Positions 25,375 to 34,606 of a stretch of DNA of 64,000 bases are shown piece after piece; position 1 is the first letter of the stretch, and the number at the start of each line of letters is the position of its first letter. The notes beneath the pieces were generated by a model. It was given only the letters and a program-made list of their open reading frames with translations. It ran no database searches and was not told the origin of the DNA. This DNA is from Streptomyces sp. (GTDB lineage Bacteria; Actinomycetota; Actinomycetes; Streptomycetales; Streptomycetaceae), in the NCBI RefSeq assembly GCF_031181705.1, contig NZ_JAPSKN010000007.1:1-64000 (forward strand). The letters run 5' to 3'. The translations under genes were made by a program, and so were the position numbers.

Positions 25375-25796
25375 GGGCGCGACTCGTCCAATGCGTGAGG
25401 GGCGTGCGAGGGCAAAACGCCGCCAGTCTCGGACGCCTCCCCGCCCCTAGGGAGAGGCATCCCACGATGTGGACGCCCGTGTCGCTCAGCGTGTCTGCAC
25501 GGCGACCGGGGCGTGTGGTGCGAGGGGCCGCCCTCGATGCGGTGACCGTCTCCGGCGCGGCACGGTGGCTCGGCGCCTTTGGGGGAAACCTACAGACGGC
25601 TCCTGTGCCCCTCCCGTGTCGTACGGCACCCGAGCACCGTGACCGGCGTCACGCCGTACTCGGTGCGACCGGCGCTCTTTGTATGGAGCCGACCAACTGC
25701 CGGTTCGCGCCTTTGTCGACCGCTGACGGTGATCGGGCCGAGGGCGCTGGGATAGCGTCACGATGTCCCACCGGCCCTCACCCTCGCGGAGTCCCC
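25375..25796. other. Divergent intergenic region, permease / bioY
   Basis: 422 bases between two divergent genes. No frame with convincing codon use and start signals. It must hold both promoters. TAGCGT at 25753-25758 is a possible -10 for bioY, giving a leader of about 30 bases. No biotin-regulator operator was recognised. Confidence 0.4.
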
Positions 25797-26378
25797 ATGA
25801 GCACCGCTGCCGCCACATCCGCCCGCACCGGACAGGTCCTCGCCGACCTGCTGCCTGCCTCCCGTGTCCGGGACGCGGCCCTCGTGCTCGGCGGCGCCGC
25901 GCTCACCGGCCTCGCGGCCCAGCTCTCCGTGCCCGTGCCGGGCTCCCCGGTGCCGGTGACCGGCCAGACCTTCGCCGCCCTGCTCGTCGGCACGTCCCTC
26001 GGCGCCGGCCGCGGCTTCCTGGCCCTGGCGCTGTACGCGGTGGCGGGCCTCGCCGGCGTGCCGTGGTTCGCGGGCGCCTCCTCCGGCGTCGCCCCGTCCT
26101 TCGGCTACATCCTCGGCATGATCCTCGCCGCGACCGTCGTGGGCGCCCTGGCCCGCCGCGGCGCCGACCGCTCGGTGTGGCGCATGGCCGGCGCGATGCT
26201 CGTCGGCGAGGCGATCATCTACGCCGTCGGCGTGCCCTACCTGGCCCTCGCCACCGGCATGTCGGCCACCGCCGCGATCGCGGCCGGCCTCACGCCGTTC
26301 CTCATCGGCGACGCGCTGAAGGCGGCGCTGGCCATGGGCGCGCTGCCGACGGCGTGGAAGTTCGCGAACAAGCGCTGA
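25797..26378 (+). CDS. bioY: BioY, biotin ECF-transporter substrate-binding subunit
   Basis: 193 residues, about six membrane helices. BioY signatures: VPVPGSPVPVTGQTFAALLVG at about 42-62 and GRGFLALALYAVAGLAGVPWF. Captures biotin in the membrane; the shared EcfA/T energising units are not nearby, so it acts alone or with units elsewhere. The ATG at 25797 is chosen over an upstream-open frame because homology begins near it; the ribosome site is weak. A terminator follows. Confidence 0.93.
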   Translation: MSTAAATSARTGQVLADLLPASRVRDAALVLGGAALTGLAAQLSVPVPGSPVPVTGQTFAALLVGTSLGAGRGFLALALYAVAGLAGVPWFAGASSGVAPSFGYILGMILAATVVGALARRGADRSVWRMAGAMLVGEAIIYAVGVPYLALATGMSATAAIAAGLTPFLIGDALKAALAMGALPTAWKFANKR

Positions 26379-26394
26379 CCTCGCGGAAGTCGGC

Positions 26395-26430
26395 AGAGGC
26401 CCGCCGGGAACACCGTCCCGGCGGGCCTCT
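26395..26430 (+). terminator. Hairpin terminator after bioY
   Basis: A 15-bp perfect stem (26395-26409 with 26416-26430) and 6-base loop, 16 bases after the bioY stop. Confidence 0.8.
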
Positions 26431-26434
26431 TGCC

Positions 26435-26780
26435 GTGTCCGCCCCACGAGCAGCCCGGATCAGCCCTCCCGTACCACCGGCCGCCGCCGCTGCGACCACC
26501 ACGGACCGGCCACGCCCAGCAGGGGAGCGGCCGGCGCGTCCGGCGACGGGGGTTGGTCGTGCCGAACGGCACCGGGCCCTGCTGCCGGAACGTCCTGGTC
26601 CCGTCGCCCGCCCGCACGGGCAGGCAGATGTACCCGGTCTCCCCCAGGCCGTACGTCGCGTCGACGGCGTACGACCTGGACCCACTCGCCGATTGACGAC
26701 AAGCCCGTCGAAACCGACGACCAACGCCTTGTTCTTCCGAGCTTCGCGGTGCTCCACGGCAGCGAAATAGGGCAGCGAAA
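26435..26780 (-). other. Gene-free stretch, possible decayed coding remnant
   Basis: About 350 bases with slightly lower GC than neighbours. On the - strand two frames contain protein-like segments (AVEHREARKNKALVVGFDGL and DATYGLGETGYICLPVRAG), but no single frame has a start, ribosome site and consistent codon use. It may be a frameshifted remnant; I recognise no family. Confidence 0.2.
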
Positions 26781-26823
26781 GGGCCTGCGGCGCGTGCGCC
26801 GAAGCAACACGCGCCGCAGGCCC
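26781..26823 (-). terminator. Hairpin terminator of amino-acid permease (2)
   Basis: A 16-bp perfect stem (26781-26796 with 26808-26823), loop of 11, 33 bases past the permease stop; TTTC follows on the - strand. Confidence 0.8.
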
Positions 26824-26856
26824 GGCCGTTCACGGGGACGGCGAGCGCCTCAGGGC

Positions 26857-28335
26857 TCAGCCGGCGGAGATCTTGTCCCGGGCCTCGGCCTCACCGGCGG
26901 CCCGTCGCCCGCCGCGCACCTTCTCCTTCACGAAGGCGATGACGAGCACCACCGCCGCGACGAGCAGCGACAGCGAGATGGTGGTGCGCCCGTCGTGCTC
27001 GGTGTCCGTCAGCATGTAGCCGAGGATGAACACGATCAGCGCGGCCGTCGCCCAGGTCAGGTACGGGTACAGCCACATCTTCACGACGAGCTTCTCCGGC
27101 GCCTCGGCCTGGATGATCTTCCGCATGCGCAGCTGCGAGAAGCAGATCACCAGCCACACGAAGAGGGCGACCGCACCACTGGAGTTCACCAGGAACAGGA
27201 AGACGGAGTCCGGGAACTTGTAGTTGAAGAACACGGCGACGAAGCCGAACGCGACGGACGCGAGGATCGCCGTGCGCGGCACGCCGTTGGAGGTGGTGCG
27301 GGCGAAGGACTTCGGCGCGTCCCCACGCTGGCCGAGCGAGAACGCCATGCGGGACGCGGTGTAGAGGCCCGAGTTGAGGCAGGACAGCACCGAGGTCAGC
27401 ACGATGAAGTTCATGATCTGACCGGCGTGCGGAATGCCGAGCGAGTCGAGCGCCGCCACGTAGGAGCCGTCCTCGGTGATGGACTTGCTGTCCCACGGCA
27501 GGAGGGCGACGACGACGAAGATCGAGCCGAGGTAGAAGACGGCCACACGCCAGATGATGCTGTTGGTCGCCTTGGTGACGGCCTGCTGCGGGTTCTCCGA
27601 CTCGCCGGCCGCGAGGGTCGCGATCTCACTGCCCATGAAGGAGAAGACGACGAGCAGCACACCGGTGAGGATGGCCCCGGCCCCGTTGGGCAGGAAGCCG
27701 CCGTGTTCGGTGAGGTTGCTCAGCCCGGCCTGCTCGCTGTCGACACCCGGCAGCAGACCGAACACGGCCAGGCCGCCGATGAGGATGAACGCGGCGATGG
27801 CGACGACCTTGATGCCCGCGAACCAGAACTCGAACTCGCCGTAGGAGCCCACGGAGACGAGGTTGGTGGCGGTCAGCACGACCATCACGATCAGGGCCCA
27901 GGCCCACTGCGGCACGGCCGGTATCCAGCCCTCCAGGATCACGGCACCGGCGGTCGCCTCGACCGCGAGCACCACGACCCAGAAGAACCAGTACAGCCAG
28001 CCGATGGAGAACCCGGCCCAGGGGCCGAGCGCCCGGTCGGCATGGGCGGAGAACGAACCCGAGGTCGGGTTGGCGGCCGACATCTCGCCCAGCATCCGCA
28101 TCACCAGCACCACGAGCGTGCCGACGAGGGCGTAGGAGAGCAGGATGCCGGGGCCGGCGGTGGCGATGCCGGAGCTGGACCCCACGAAGAGGCCGGCGCC
28201 GATCACACCGCCGATGGCGATCATCGACAGATGCCGGTTCTTGAGTCCGGCCTGCAGCCCGGAACCGTGCACCCCGGGATCTCCGGGGCCTTGGGGTTCG
28301 TTTCCGGTTGTCTTCATCGTCGGCTGCGAGGTCAT
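26857..28335 (-). CDS. APC-family amino-acid permease (2)
   Basis: 492 residues, about 12 helices. Same hallmark as the first permease ([40 protein letters not shown]). The ATG at 28335 has AAAGGAA nine bases upstream; the frame is open further 5' without signals. The N-terminal polar tail and C-terminal charged tail differ from permease 1, so the two probably serve different amino acids. It is divergent from rpiB; the shared upstream region holds two 12-base palindromes. Confidence 0.9.
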   Translation of the reverse strand: MTSQPTMKTTGNEPQGPGDPGVHGSGLQAGLKNRHLSMIAIGGVIGAGLFVGSSSGIATAGPGILLSYALVGTLVVLVMRMLGEMSAANPTSGSFSAHADRALGPWAGFSIGWLYWFFWVVVLAVEATAGAVILEGWIPAVPQWAWALIVMVVLTATNLVSVGSYGEFEFWFAGIKVVAIAAFILIGGLAVFGLLPGVDSEQAGLSNLTEHGGFLPNGAGAILTGVLLVVFSFMGSEIATLAAGESENPQQAVTKATNSIIWRVAVFYLGSIFVVVALLPWDSKSITEDGSYVAALDSLGIPHAGQIMNFIVLTSVLSCLNSGLYTASRMAFSLGQRGDAPKSFARTTSNGVPRTAILASVAFGFVAVFFNYKFPDSVFLFLVNSSGAVALFVWLVICFSQLRMRKIIQAEAPEKLVVKMWLYPYLTWATAALIVFILGYMLTDTEHDGRTTISLSLLVAAVVLVIAFVKEKVRGGRRAAGEAEARDKISAG

Positions 28336-28368
28336 GGAACGGATTTCCTTTGCGCCGGGGAGTGGTAC

Positions 28369-28442
28369 TTCCGTACGGAACCGCACGCGCCGTACGAACG
28401 GGGTGTGTCGCGGCATGACGGTGTACGGGGGCTCGTACGAGC
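28369..28442. promoter_or_regulatory. Twin GTAC-centred palindromes upstream of permease 2
   Basis: TTCCGTACGGAA (28369-28380) and GCTCGTACGAGC (28431-28442) are perfect 12-base palindromes, 62 bases apart, in front of the permease gene. Candidate operator pair; the binding protein is unknown. Confidence 0.4.
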
Positions 28443-28613
28443 GGTGTACAAGCCGGTCCAGTGAAACGGAGGCGAACGTCGAGGAGAACCTTTGAATCCA
28501 GATTGTTACTTGAGGTTTCCCTGAGCTTCCGTAATGCGGCTCACATTCTGCTCACGTTTTACCGAGCGCCACCCCGCGCGCCTTCCCTGAAACACCCGTG
28601 TCACACTCGTCCC

Positions 28614-29099
28614 ATGCGCGTGTACCTCGGCTCGGACCATGCCGGCTACGAACTGAAGAACCACCTCGTCGAGTGGCTGAAGGACGCGGGTCACGACCCC
28701 GTCGACTGCGGCCCGCACATCTACGACGCCCAGGACGACTACCCGCCGTTCTGCCTGCGCGCCGCGGAGCGCACGGCCGCGGACCCCGACTCCCTCGGCA
28801 TCGTCATCGGCGGCTCCGGCAACGGCGAGCAGATCGCCGCGAACAAGGTCAAGGGCGTCCGCGCGGCCCTGGCCTGGAGCGAGGAGACGGCGTCCCTCGG
28901 CCGCCAGCACAACAACGCCAACGTGGTGGCCGTCGGCGCCCGCATGCACTCCCAGGACGAGGCGACCAAGTTCGTCGAGGTGTTCCTCAACACCCCGTTC
29001 TCCGGTGACGAACGTCACATCCGCCGCATCGACATGCTGTCGGCGTACGAAACGACCTCGGACCTCCCCCCGATCCCCCCGCACCACCCCCAGCAGTAA
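28614..29099 (+). CDS. rpiB: Ribose-5-phosphate isomerase B
   Basis: 161 residues from the ATG at 28614. RpiB features: MRVYLGSDHAGYELK at the N-terminus, DDYPPFC, and the GGSGNGEQIAANKVKGVRAAL active-site loop with Glu in place of the E. coli catalytic Cys, as in the mycobacterial enzyme. Interconverts ribose-5-phosphate and ribulose-5-phosphate in the pentose phosphate pathway. There is no Shine-Dalgarno; CACACT lies exactly six bases before the ATG, suggesting a leaderless transcript. A longer upstream-open frame lacks homology. Confidence 0.95.
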   Translation: MRVYLGSDHAGYELKNHLVEWLKDAGHDPVDCGPHIYDAQDDYPPFCLRAAERTAADPDSLGIVIGGSGNGEQIAANKVKGVRAALAWSEETASLGRQHNNANVVAVGARMHSQDEATKFVEVFLNTPFSGDERHIRRIDMLSAYETTSDLPPIPPHHPQQ

Positions 29100-29382
29100 G
29101 CCCCCGCGCGCCCTGTCCACAGAACGCGGCCTCGCGAAAGCGGAGTGTCGCTGCGGCCTACAGGTGCGCGGAGGGGCAGGAGGACGTAGCCGCGGCCGTG
29201 GGCCACGCGGGCACGGGGAGCGTAGCCGCAGGCCGGGGCCCTGAGGGGTGCAGGCGACGCAGTCCCCGCCCGGGCCCGGGGCGGAGCCCCGGGGGGCCTG
29301 TCGACCCCGGCCTGTGAGCGAACCGTGTCGGGCGGGCCGGTGGGCGGGTGGGCAGAACCGTAACGACCACAGGGAGCACCCC

Positions 29383-30210
29383 GTGCCGGAGGGCCACACC
29401 ATCCACCGCCTCGCCCAGGACTACGCCACAGCCTTCCGCGGCACCACCCCCCACGTCACCAGCCCCCAGGGCAAGTTCACCCCCGCCGCGACCCTCCTCA
29501 CCGGCACGGAACTCACCGCCACGGACGCCCACGGCAAACACCTCTTCCTGGGCTTCCGCGGCTACCGCGGCTCGCGCGAACCCCACTGGATCCACATCCA
29601 CCTCGGCCTCTTCGGCAAGGTCACCGCGGGCCCGGCCCCCGCGCCCCCACCCACCGGCACCGTCCGCCTCCGCCTCGCCAACGACACGGCCTACGTCGAC
29701 CTCCGGGGCCCCACCACCTGCGCCCTGATCACACCCCCGGAGAAGCAGGCGATACACGGCCGTCTCGGCCCCGACCCCCTCCGCGACGACGCCGACCCGG
29801 ACACCGCGTACCGCCGCATCGCCCGCAGCCGTACGACGATCGCCGCTCTGCTGATGGACCAGAAGGTCATCGCCGGCGTGGGGAACGTCTACCGCGCGGA
29901 GGTCCTGTTCCGGCACCGCATCGACCCCTACCGCCCCGGCAGGGACATCACCCCCACCGAGTGGCACGCGATCTGGACGGACCTCGTCACCCTCATGCGC
30001 GAGGGCGTCCGCAACAACCGCATCGACACGGTCCGCCCGGAGCACACCCCGGAGGCGATGGGCCGCCCGCCCCGCGTGGACGACCACGGCGGTGAGGTGT
30101 ACGTCTACCGCAGGGCCAACCTGCCCTGCCACATCTGTGGCGGCGAGATCCGCACCGCCGATCTCGCCGCCCGCAACCTCTTCTGGTGCCCTACCTGCCA
30201 GCGCCCCTGA
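29383..30210 (+). CDS. nei: Fpg/Nei-family DNA glycosylase (endonuclease VIII-like)
   Basis: 275 residues from a GTG with AGGGAG upstream. After Met removal the protein begins PEGHTIHR: Pro is the catalytic nucleophile and Glu the proton donor, and PEGHTI marks Nei rather than MutM (PELPE). The conserved Lys in GKHLF and the NVYRAE helix-two-turn-helix follow. The C-terminal zinc finger CxxC-x16-CxxC ends in CPTC. Excises oxidised pyrimidines and cuts the AP site. The 283 bases before it hold only GC-rich repeats. Confidence 0.92.
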   Translation: MPEGHTIHRLAQDYATAFRGTTPHVTSPQGKFTPAATLLTGTELTATDAHGKHLFLGFRGYRGSREPHWIHIHLGLFGKVTAGPAPAPPPTGTVRLRLANDTAYVDLRGPTTCALITPPEKQAIHGRLGPDPLRDDADPDTAYRRIARSRTTIAALLMDQKVIAGVGNVYRAEVLFRHRIDPYRPGRDITPTEWHAIWTDLVTLMREGVRNNRIDTVRPEHTPEAMGRPPRVDDHGGEVYVYRRANLPCHICGGEIRTADLAARNLFWCPTCQRP

Positions 30211-30313
30211 CCCACTGCGGCCTCGACATCCCCGGACAGCCCCCCCCGATCCGGTCGCCAGCAGCCTCACGCAACACCGGCCGACCCGCGCGAGCCGCCC
30301 GCAACCCACCGCA

Positions 30314-31573
30314 TCAGAACCCGTGCGGCAGCCAGGGCGCCGGCCCACCGCCGCCGCCCCCGAACCCCAGCGAAGCCTCGGCCAGCGCCCCCCGCCGAAC
30401 CTCCCGCACCCGCCCCGCCGCCCCCAGCGAGGCCAGCGACACGCCCCCGAGGTACGCCGCCCCCAACTCCCGCACCGACAGCACGACATCCGCCGCATCC
30501 GCCGTACGCTCGCAGGACGCCCCCTTCTGATCCCCGCTCAGCCGCCAACGCCCGGCGTTCCAGGGGCAGAACGCGTCCTCCACCTCGAACACGACGTCCA
30601 CCGGCGTCTGATACGTCCGCGCCTCCAGCGCGGCCCCCACCTCCACCGGCCGGACGTACAGCGAGTCCCGCACCCGCGGCAGGCACCGCCGTATGTCGGA
30701 CACCAGGTACTGCCACGCGTCGTCGACCGGCCGTCCCCGCGCCACCACCTTCGACGTCAGGTCGATGTCGAACAGGAAGCGCCACAGCGCCGCGTCCGCC
30801 GCGGGGTCCAGCGCGGCCAGAGCCTCCACGACCACCGCGCCGTTGGGCCCGGCGGTCTCCCACTCCGGCTTGACGCGGTACCGGGCGTATCCGACGGTCT
30901 CGCCGTCCCGTTCGGCGACGACACACTGCAGCGGCGACGCCCCGCCCCGCTCGCTCTCCGGGTCGAGCACCCCGAGCCGCTCCCAGCCGGGCCGCCGCGC
31001 GAGCATCCCGGGCCGCGACGGCACCAGCCGGGCGTACACCGCCTCGCACGCGTCGAGCACGTCGGCCGGAGCCGCGAACCGCAGCCGTACGTCGTCCGTA
31101 CCGGGCGGCACCGACAACCGCACCCGGCTGGTGTCGATCTCGGCGTTCAAGTGGTAGGTGGCGTTGCCGTATCCGAACCGGCCGTAGATCGCCGGCTCGC
31201 TGGCCGTGAGCACCGCCAGCGGCTCACCCCACGCGCGTACGTCGTCCAGCTGCCGGCGCATCATCGACGTCAGCACCCCGCGGCGGCGGTGCGTCGCCGC
31301 CACGCTCACCATCGTGACGCCCGCGGCCGGTACCGACGCCCCGCCGGGCACGGTCAGCCGGAACGAGAACGCCCCCGCCGTGCCCACGCACTCGTCCCCG
31401 TCCCACGCGCCGAGCGAACGGTCGAACTCGGTCAGCGAGTTCCACAACTCCCGTTCCTCGGCGGACTCCGGCACCCCGCCGAAGCCCCGGAGCAGGGCGT
31501 CGTAGAACTTGTCCCATTCGTCCCGCCGGAGCACCCGCAGGTCGGCCGCAGAGCCGGTCATGTCAGTCGCCAT
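30314..31573 (-). CDS. Eis-like GNAT N-acetyltransferase
   Basis: 419 residues. The N-terminal GNAT domain has the acetyl-CoA loop VAATHRRRGVLTSMM at about 91-105; SEPAIYGRFGYG supplies the conserved Tyr, and a second GNAT-like domain and a C-terminal SCP2-like domain follow. The last residue is Phe, as in Eis where the terminal carboxylate takes part in catalysis. Eis-type enzymes acetylate amines, including aminoglycosides; the natural substrate here is unknown. Start at 31573 preferred; ATG at 31561 is an alternative. TAGGCA lies six bases before the start, so leaderless expression is possible. Confidence 0.88.
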   Translation of the reverse strand: MATDMTGSAADLRVLRRDEWDKFYDALLRGFGGVPESAEERELWNSLTEFDRSLGAWDGDECVGTAGAFSFRLTVPGGASVPAAGVTMVSVAATHRRRGVLTSMMRRQLDDVRAWGEPLAVLTASEPAIYGRFGYGNATYHLNAEIDTSRVRLSVPPGTDDVRLRFAAPADVLDACEAVYARLVPSRPGMLARRPGWERLGVLDPESERGGASPLQCVVAERDGETVGYARYRVKPEWETAGPNGAVVVEALAALDPAADAALWRFLFDIDLTSKVVARGRPVDDAWQYLVSDIRRCLPRVRDSLYVRPVEVGAALEARTYQTPVDVVFEVEDAFCPWNAGRWRLSGDQKGASCERTADAADVVLSVRELGAAYLGGVSLASLGAAGRVREVRRGALAEASLGFGGGGGGPAPWLPHGF

Positions 31574-31735
31574 GCGCCATGCCTACCAGGGCAATGCGGG
31601 ACGAGCGAGGGAATTTCTCCCGGCCGAGGGCGGGGCGGCGCGCTGTGAAGTTCACTGTGACGTGCGCCCTCGGACGGGGGACAAGTAGGACCTCCCGTGC
31701 CAAGGGGCTGGTCCGCTGGATAGGGTCCCGAACTA

Positions 31736-32914
31736 ATGGCATCAGGACGAGAGCGGCGCGCGGCAGCCGAGACGTTCACGGCCCGGTTGAAGAAGCAGTG
31801 GCACCGGGCCCGCGTCGGCGTGCGCCGGGCCGCCGTGGACTACTTCCGCGGTGACGGCTCGGACTGGATCGCCCTGGCCGGTCTGCTCCTGATGGTTCCG
31901 GTGATCGCGGCGGCGACACTCGCCAACTCGGTGTGGTTCTCCCCGGCCGCGCTGGTCCTGCCGGTCGTCGTGGGCGGCCTGCTCCTGCGTCCGGCGAGCC
32001 TGCTCGGCCTGTACGCGGCCGCCGCCACGGCGCTGATCGTGGAGTCGGTGCGGCTCGGCCCCTATACGGAGGGCCCGTCGCGGGTCACTCCGGGCGTGGT
32101 GCTGGTGGTCGCGGCCTGCGGGTTCTTCGGACTGCTGCTGGCGCAGTTCCGCAGCCGGGTCGGTGTGCCCTGGCGGCGCGGCGGCACCATGCTGTTCGAC
32201 CTGCGGGAACGCATCCGCGTGCAGAGCAAGCTGCCCGGCCTGCCGGACGGCTGGCACCGCGAGATGGCCCTGCGCCCGGCGGGCGGCCAGTCCTTCTCGG
32301 GCGACTTCGTGGTGGCGGCCCGCACCAACGGCGGCCGCACGCTCGAAGTCGTCCTCACCGACGTCTCCGGCAAGGGCATGGACGCGGGTTCCCGCGCGCT
32401 GCTGCTGTCCGGCGCGTTCGGCGGCCTGCTCGGCTCCCTCCCGCCGCACGCCTTCCTGCCGGCCGCCAACGGTTACCTGCTCCGCCAGGACTGGGACGAG
32501 GGCTTCGCCACCTCCATCCACCTGGTCCTGGACCTCGACTCCGGCGACTACGAGCTCTACTCCGCGGGCCACCCGCCGGGCCTGCAACTCAGCGCCGGCA
32601 CCGGCCGCTGGGAGGAGAAGGCCGCCGAGGGCCCGCTCCTCGGGGTGTACGACGGTGCCCAGTTCGACCCGGTGAAGGGCTCGCTGCGCCCCGGCGACGT
32701 GCTGATGCTGTTCACGGACGGCCTGGTGGAGACGTCCGACCGCGACATCGTCGAGGGCATCGACCGCCTCACCGGCGAGGCCGACCGCTATGTGGCCGGC
32801 GGCTTCCACGGCGCCGCCTGGCACCTCATCGAGGCGGTCGCCAAGGACGTCAACGACGACCGGGCCCTGCTGCTGATCTGCCGCGAAGGTCCCACGGCCG
32901 CCGCCACCCGCTGA
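31736..32914 (+). CDS. Membrane-anchored SpoIIE-type PP2C serine phosphatase
   Basis: 392 residues. Residues about 44-135 form three or four membrane helices; residues about 165-385 are a PP2C-like SpoIIE domain with GDFVVAAR, LTDVSGKGMDAG and FTDGLVETSD holding the metal-binding Asp residues. Such phosphatases act on anti-anti-sigma factors in partner-switching pathways. No anti-sigma or anti-anti-sigma gene is adjacent, so the target is elsewhere. The ATG has no Shine-Dalgarno; TAGGGT lies nine bases upstream. Confidence 0.9.
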   Translation: MASGRERRAAAETFTARLKKQWHRARVGVRRAAVDYFRGDGSDWIALAGLLLMVPVIAAATLANSVWFSPAALVLPVVVGGLLLRPASLLGLYAAAATALIVESVRLGPYTEGPSRVTPGVVLVVAACGFFGLLLAQFRSRVGVPWRRGGTMLFDLRERIRVQSKLPGLPDGWHREMALRPAGGQSFSGDFVVAARTNGGRTLEVVLTDVSGKGMDAGSRALLLSGAFGGLLGSLPPHAFLPAANGYLLRQDWDEGFATSIHLVLDLDSGDYELYSAGHPPGLQLSAGTGRWEEKAAEGPLLGVYDGAQFDPVKGSLRPGDVLMLFTDGLVETSDRDIVEGIDRLTGEADRYVAGGFHGAAWHLIEAVAKDVNDDRALLLICREGPTAAATR

Positions 32915-32947
32915 CGCGCCGTCGCCCGCCCGGGGCACACTGGAGCC

Positions 32948-33409
32948 GTGACCGAGACGCCCCGAACACCCCTGACCCTGGCCCGGATCGAGGCCACCGC
33001 CCGTGCCGCGCACGCCGGCCGGACGGACAAGGCCGGACGGCCCTACGAGGAACACCTGCGGGCCGTCGCCGAGGGCGTCCGGGCGCGCGGCGGCGACGAG
33101 GAGCAGATCGCGGCGGCCTGGCTGCACGACGCCGTCGAGGACGACGCCCTCTCGGAGCGGTGGCTGCGGGAGGCCGCGTTGAGCAGCCGGACGAAGGCCA
33201 TCGTGCGGGCGGTCACCAAGCGGACGGGCGAGCCGCCCGAGACGTACGCCGCCCGCATCCTCGCCACGCCCGGCGCGCTGCTGGTGAAGGAGGCGGACCT
33301 GGCGCACAACGCGGACCCGGCGCGTCTCGCGGTCCTCGACGAGGCGACTCGCGAAAGACTGACCGAGAAGTACGCGCGGATGCGCGCACTTCTCGGTCTG
33401 ACCGGCTGA
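32948..33409 (+). CDS. HD-domain hydrolase, RelA/SpoT-like (MESH1-like)
   Basis: 153 residues consisting only of an HD domain like the (p)ppGpp hydrolase half of SpoT: AHAGRTDKAGRPYEEH near residue 21, the HDAVEDD metal motif at about 60, and VKEADLAHNADPAR near 118. No synthetase, TGS or ACT part. It may hydrolyse (p)ppGpp or another nucleotide; NADPH phosphatase activity is known for MESH1. The GTG at 32948 lies six bases after CACACT and lacks a properly spaced ribosome site. Convergent with the acyltransferase, 12 bases apart. Confidence 0.83.
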   Translation: MTETPRTPLTLARIEATARAAHAGRTDKAGRPYEEHLRAVAEGVRARGGDEEQIAAAWLHDAVEDDALSERWLREAALSSRTKAIVRAVTKRTGEPPETYAARILATPGALLVKEADLAHNADPARLAVLDEATRERLTEKYARMRALLGLTG

Positions 33410-33421
33410 GCCGGGTGAGGG

Positions 33422-34606
33422 TCAGGCGTCGACCTTCTCGCGCTCGCGCTCGCGCCGCTCGGCGCTCTGGCGCTCGCGGGCGAGCTCGGCCGCGTCCCGC
33501 TTGAAGGCCCACTCCATCCTCGGCTCCATCGCGAACCGGAACACGCGCTGCACCGGCTTGGTGCACAGCACGGTGACGACGGCGGCCGCGAGGACGGTGA
33601 CGGCGATCTCACCGGCCGGGTGGTGCAGCCAGGAGGCCTCGAACCAGCCCTGGTAGTCGCCGGCCTTCACCAGGAAGCCGTGCAGCAGGTAACCGTAGAG
33701 CGTGCCGGCGCCGAGGGCGGTGAACCACATGTGGCGGCGCGGCACCCAGGCGAAGAAGCACGCGGTCAGCACCAGGGAGCAGCCGAACAGCGCGAGCACC
33801 ATCACGGGGCCGGTCCACCACGGGGCGCCCAGCTCCTGCGCGGAGTCGCGGTGGTAGAACCACGCGGTGTTCATCCGCGGCACCGCCCACCAGCTGACGG
33901 CCAGCGCCGCCGCGAACACGGGCACCGACGCGATGCGCACCGAACGGCGGCGCACCATGTGGAAGTGCTCGGGCTTCATCGACAGTCCCAGCACGAAGAA
34001 CGGCAGGAACTGCAGGACGCGCTGCAGGTCGAGGTCGTCGCCGATCGAGGGGCTGATGGTCGCGAGCATCGCGAGGCCGAGCGCGAGCGGCAGCGGCCAG
34101 CGGGCCAGCTTCCAGATGGGGGTGGTGACCCGCCAGACGAACAGCGCGACCAGGAACCAGGTCAGGTACCAGGGGTCGAGGAGGCTGATGTCCTGCCCCG
34201 GGTCGTCGTCGATCCAGCGCTTGAAGAGCGGGTAGGCCGTCTCGAAGACGATGTACGGCACGGCGACGCCGGTGATCAGGCGCTTCAGCCGGTCCGGCCG
34301 CATGTCGAAACTGCGGGAGAAGTAGCCGGAGATGATGATGAACGCCGGCATGTGGAACGCGTAGACGACCTGGTACGCGGCCTCGAGTATGCGGCTGTCG
34401 CCCTTGAGCGGTTCCCAGGCGTGGCCCATGGCCACCAGCACGATCGCGAGGTACTTGGCGTTGTCGAAGAACGCGTCGCGCTGCTTGCCGTTCTGCTTCT
34501 TCTGCGGGCTGTGCGGCGAGCGCGGGCTCGGCACTCCGTCGGCCGGTGGCTGGGCCGGGGGAAGTGGCGCCTTGCGGTCGCCGTTCGGTCGCAGCGAGTT
34601 CGTCAC
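33422..34606 (-). CDS. Acyltransferase 3 family membrane protein
   Basis: 394 residues. The GTG at 34606 is chosen because GGGAGGG sits just upstream; an earlier GTG at 34618 overlaps that site. A Pro-rich cytoplasmic N-tail of about 45 residues is followed by DAFFDNAKYLAIVLVAMGHAW, the family's first helix with the conserved His, then about nine more helices and a basic coiled tail (RERQSAERREREREK). These proteins move acyl groups onto extracellular sugars or glycans. Similar to fucose-4-O-acetylase-type YcaD members; acceptor unknown. Confidence 0.87.
   Translation of the reverse strand: MTNSLRPNGDRKAPLPPAQPPADGVPSPRSPHSPQKKQNGKQRDAFFDNAKYLAIVLVAMGHAWEPLKGDSRILEAAYQVVYAFHMPAFIIISGYFSRSFDMRPDRLKRLITGVAVPYIVFETAYPLFKRWIDDDPGQDISLLDPWYLTWFLVALFVWRVTTPIWKLARWPLPLALGLAMLATISPSIGDDLDLQRVLQFLPFFVLGLSMKPEHFHMVRRRSVRIASVPVFAAALAVSWWAVPRMNTAWFYHRDSAQELGAPWWTGPVMVLALFGCSLVLTACFFAWVPRRHMWFTALGAGTLYGYLLHGFLVKAGDYQGWFEASWLHHPAGEIAVTVLAAAVVTVLCTKPVQRVFRFAMEPRMEWAFKRDAAELARERQSAERREREREKVDA

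Noticed and set aside
25395-25796. 134-residue upstream extension of BioY
   Set aside because: Lacks homology and good codon use; the BioY fold begins near 25797.
29100-29382. Small RNA or gene between rpiB and nei
   Set aside because: GC-rich imperfect repeats only; no promoter-terminator pair or protein-like frame.
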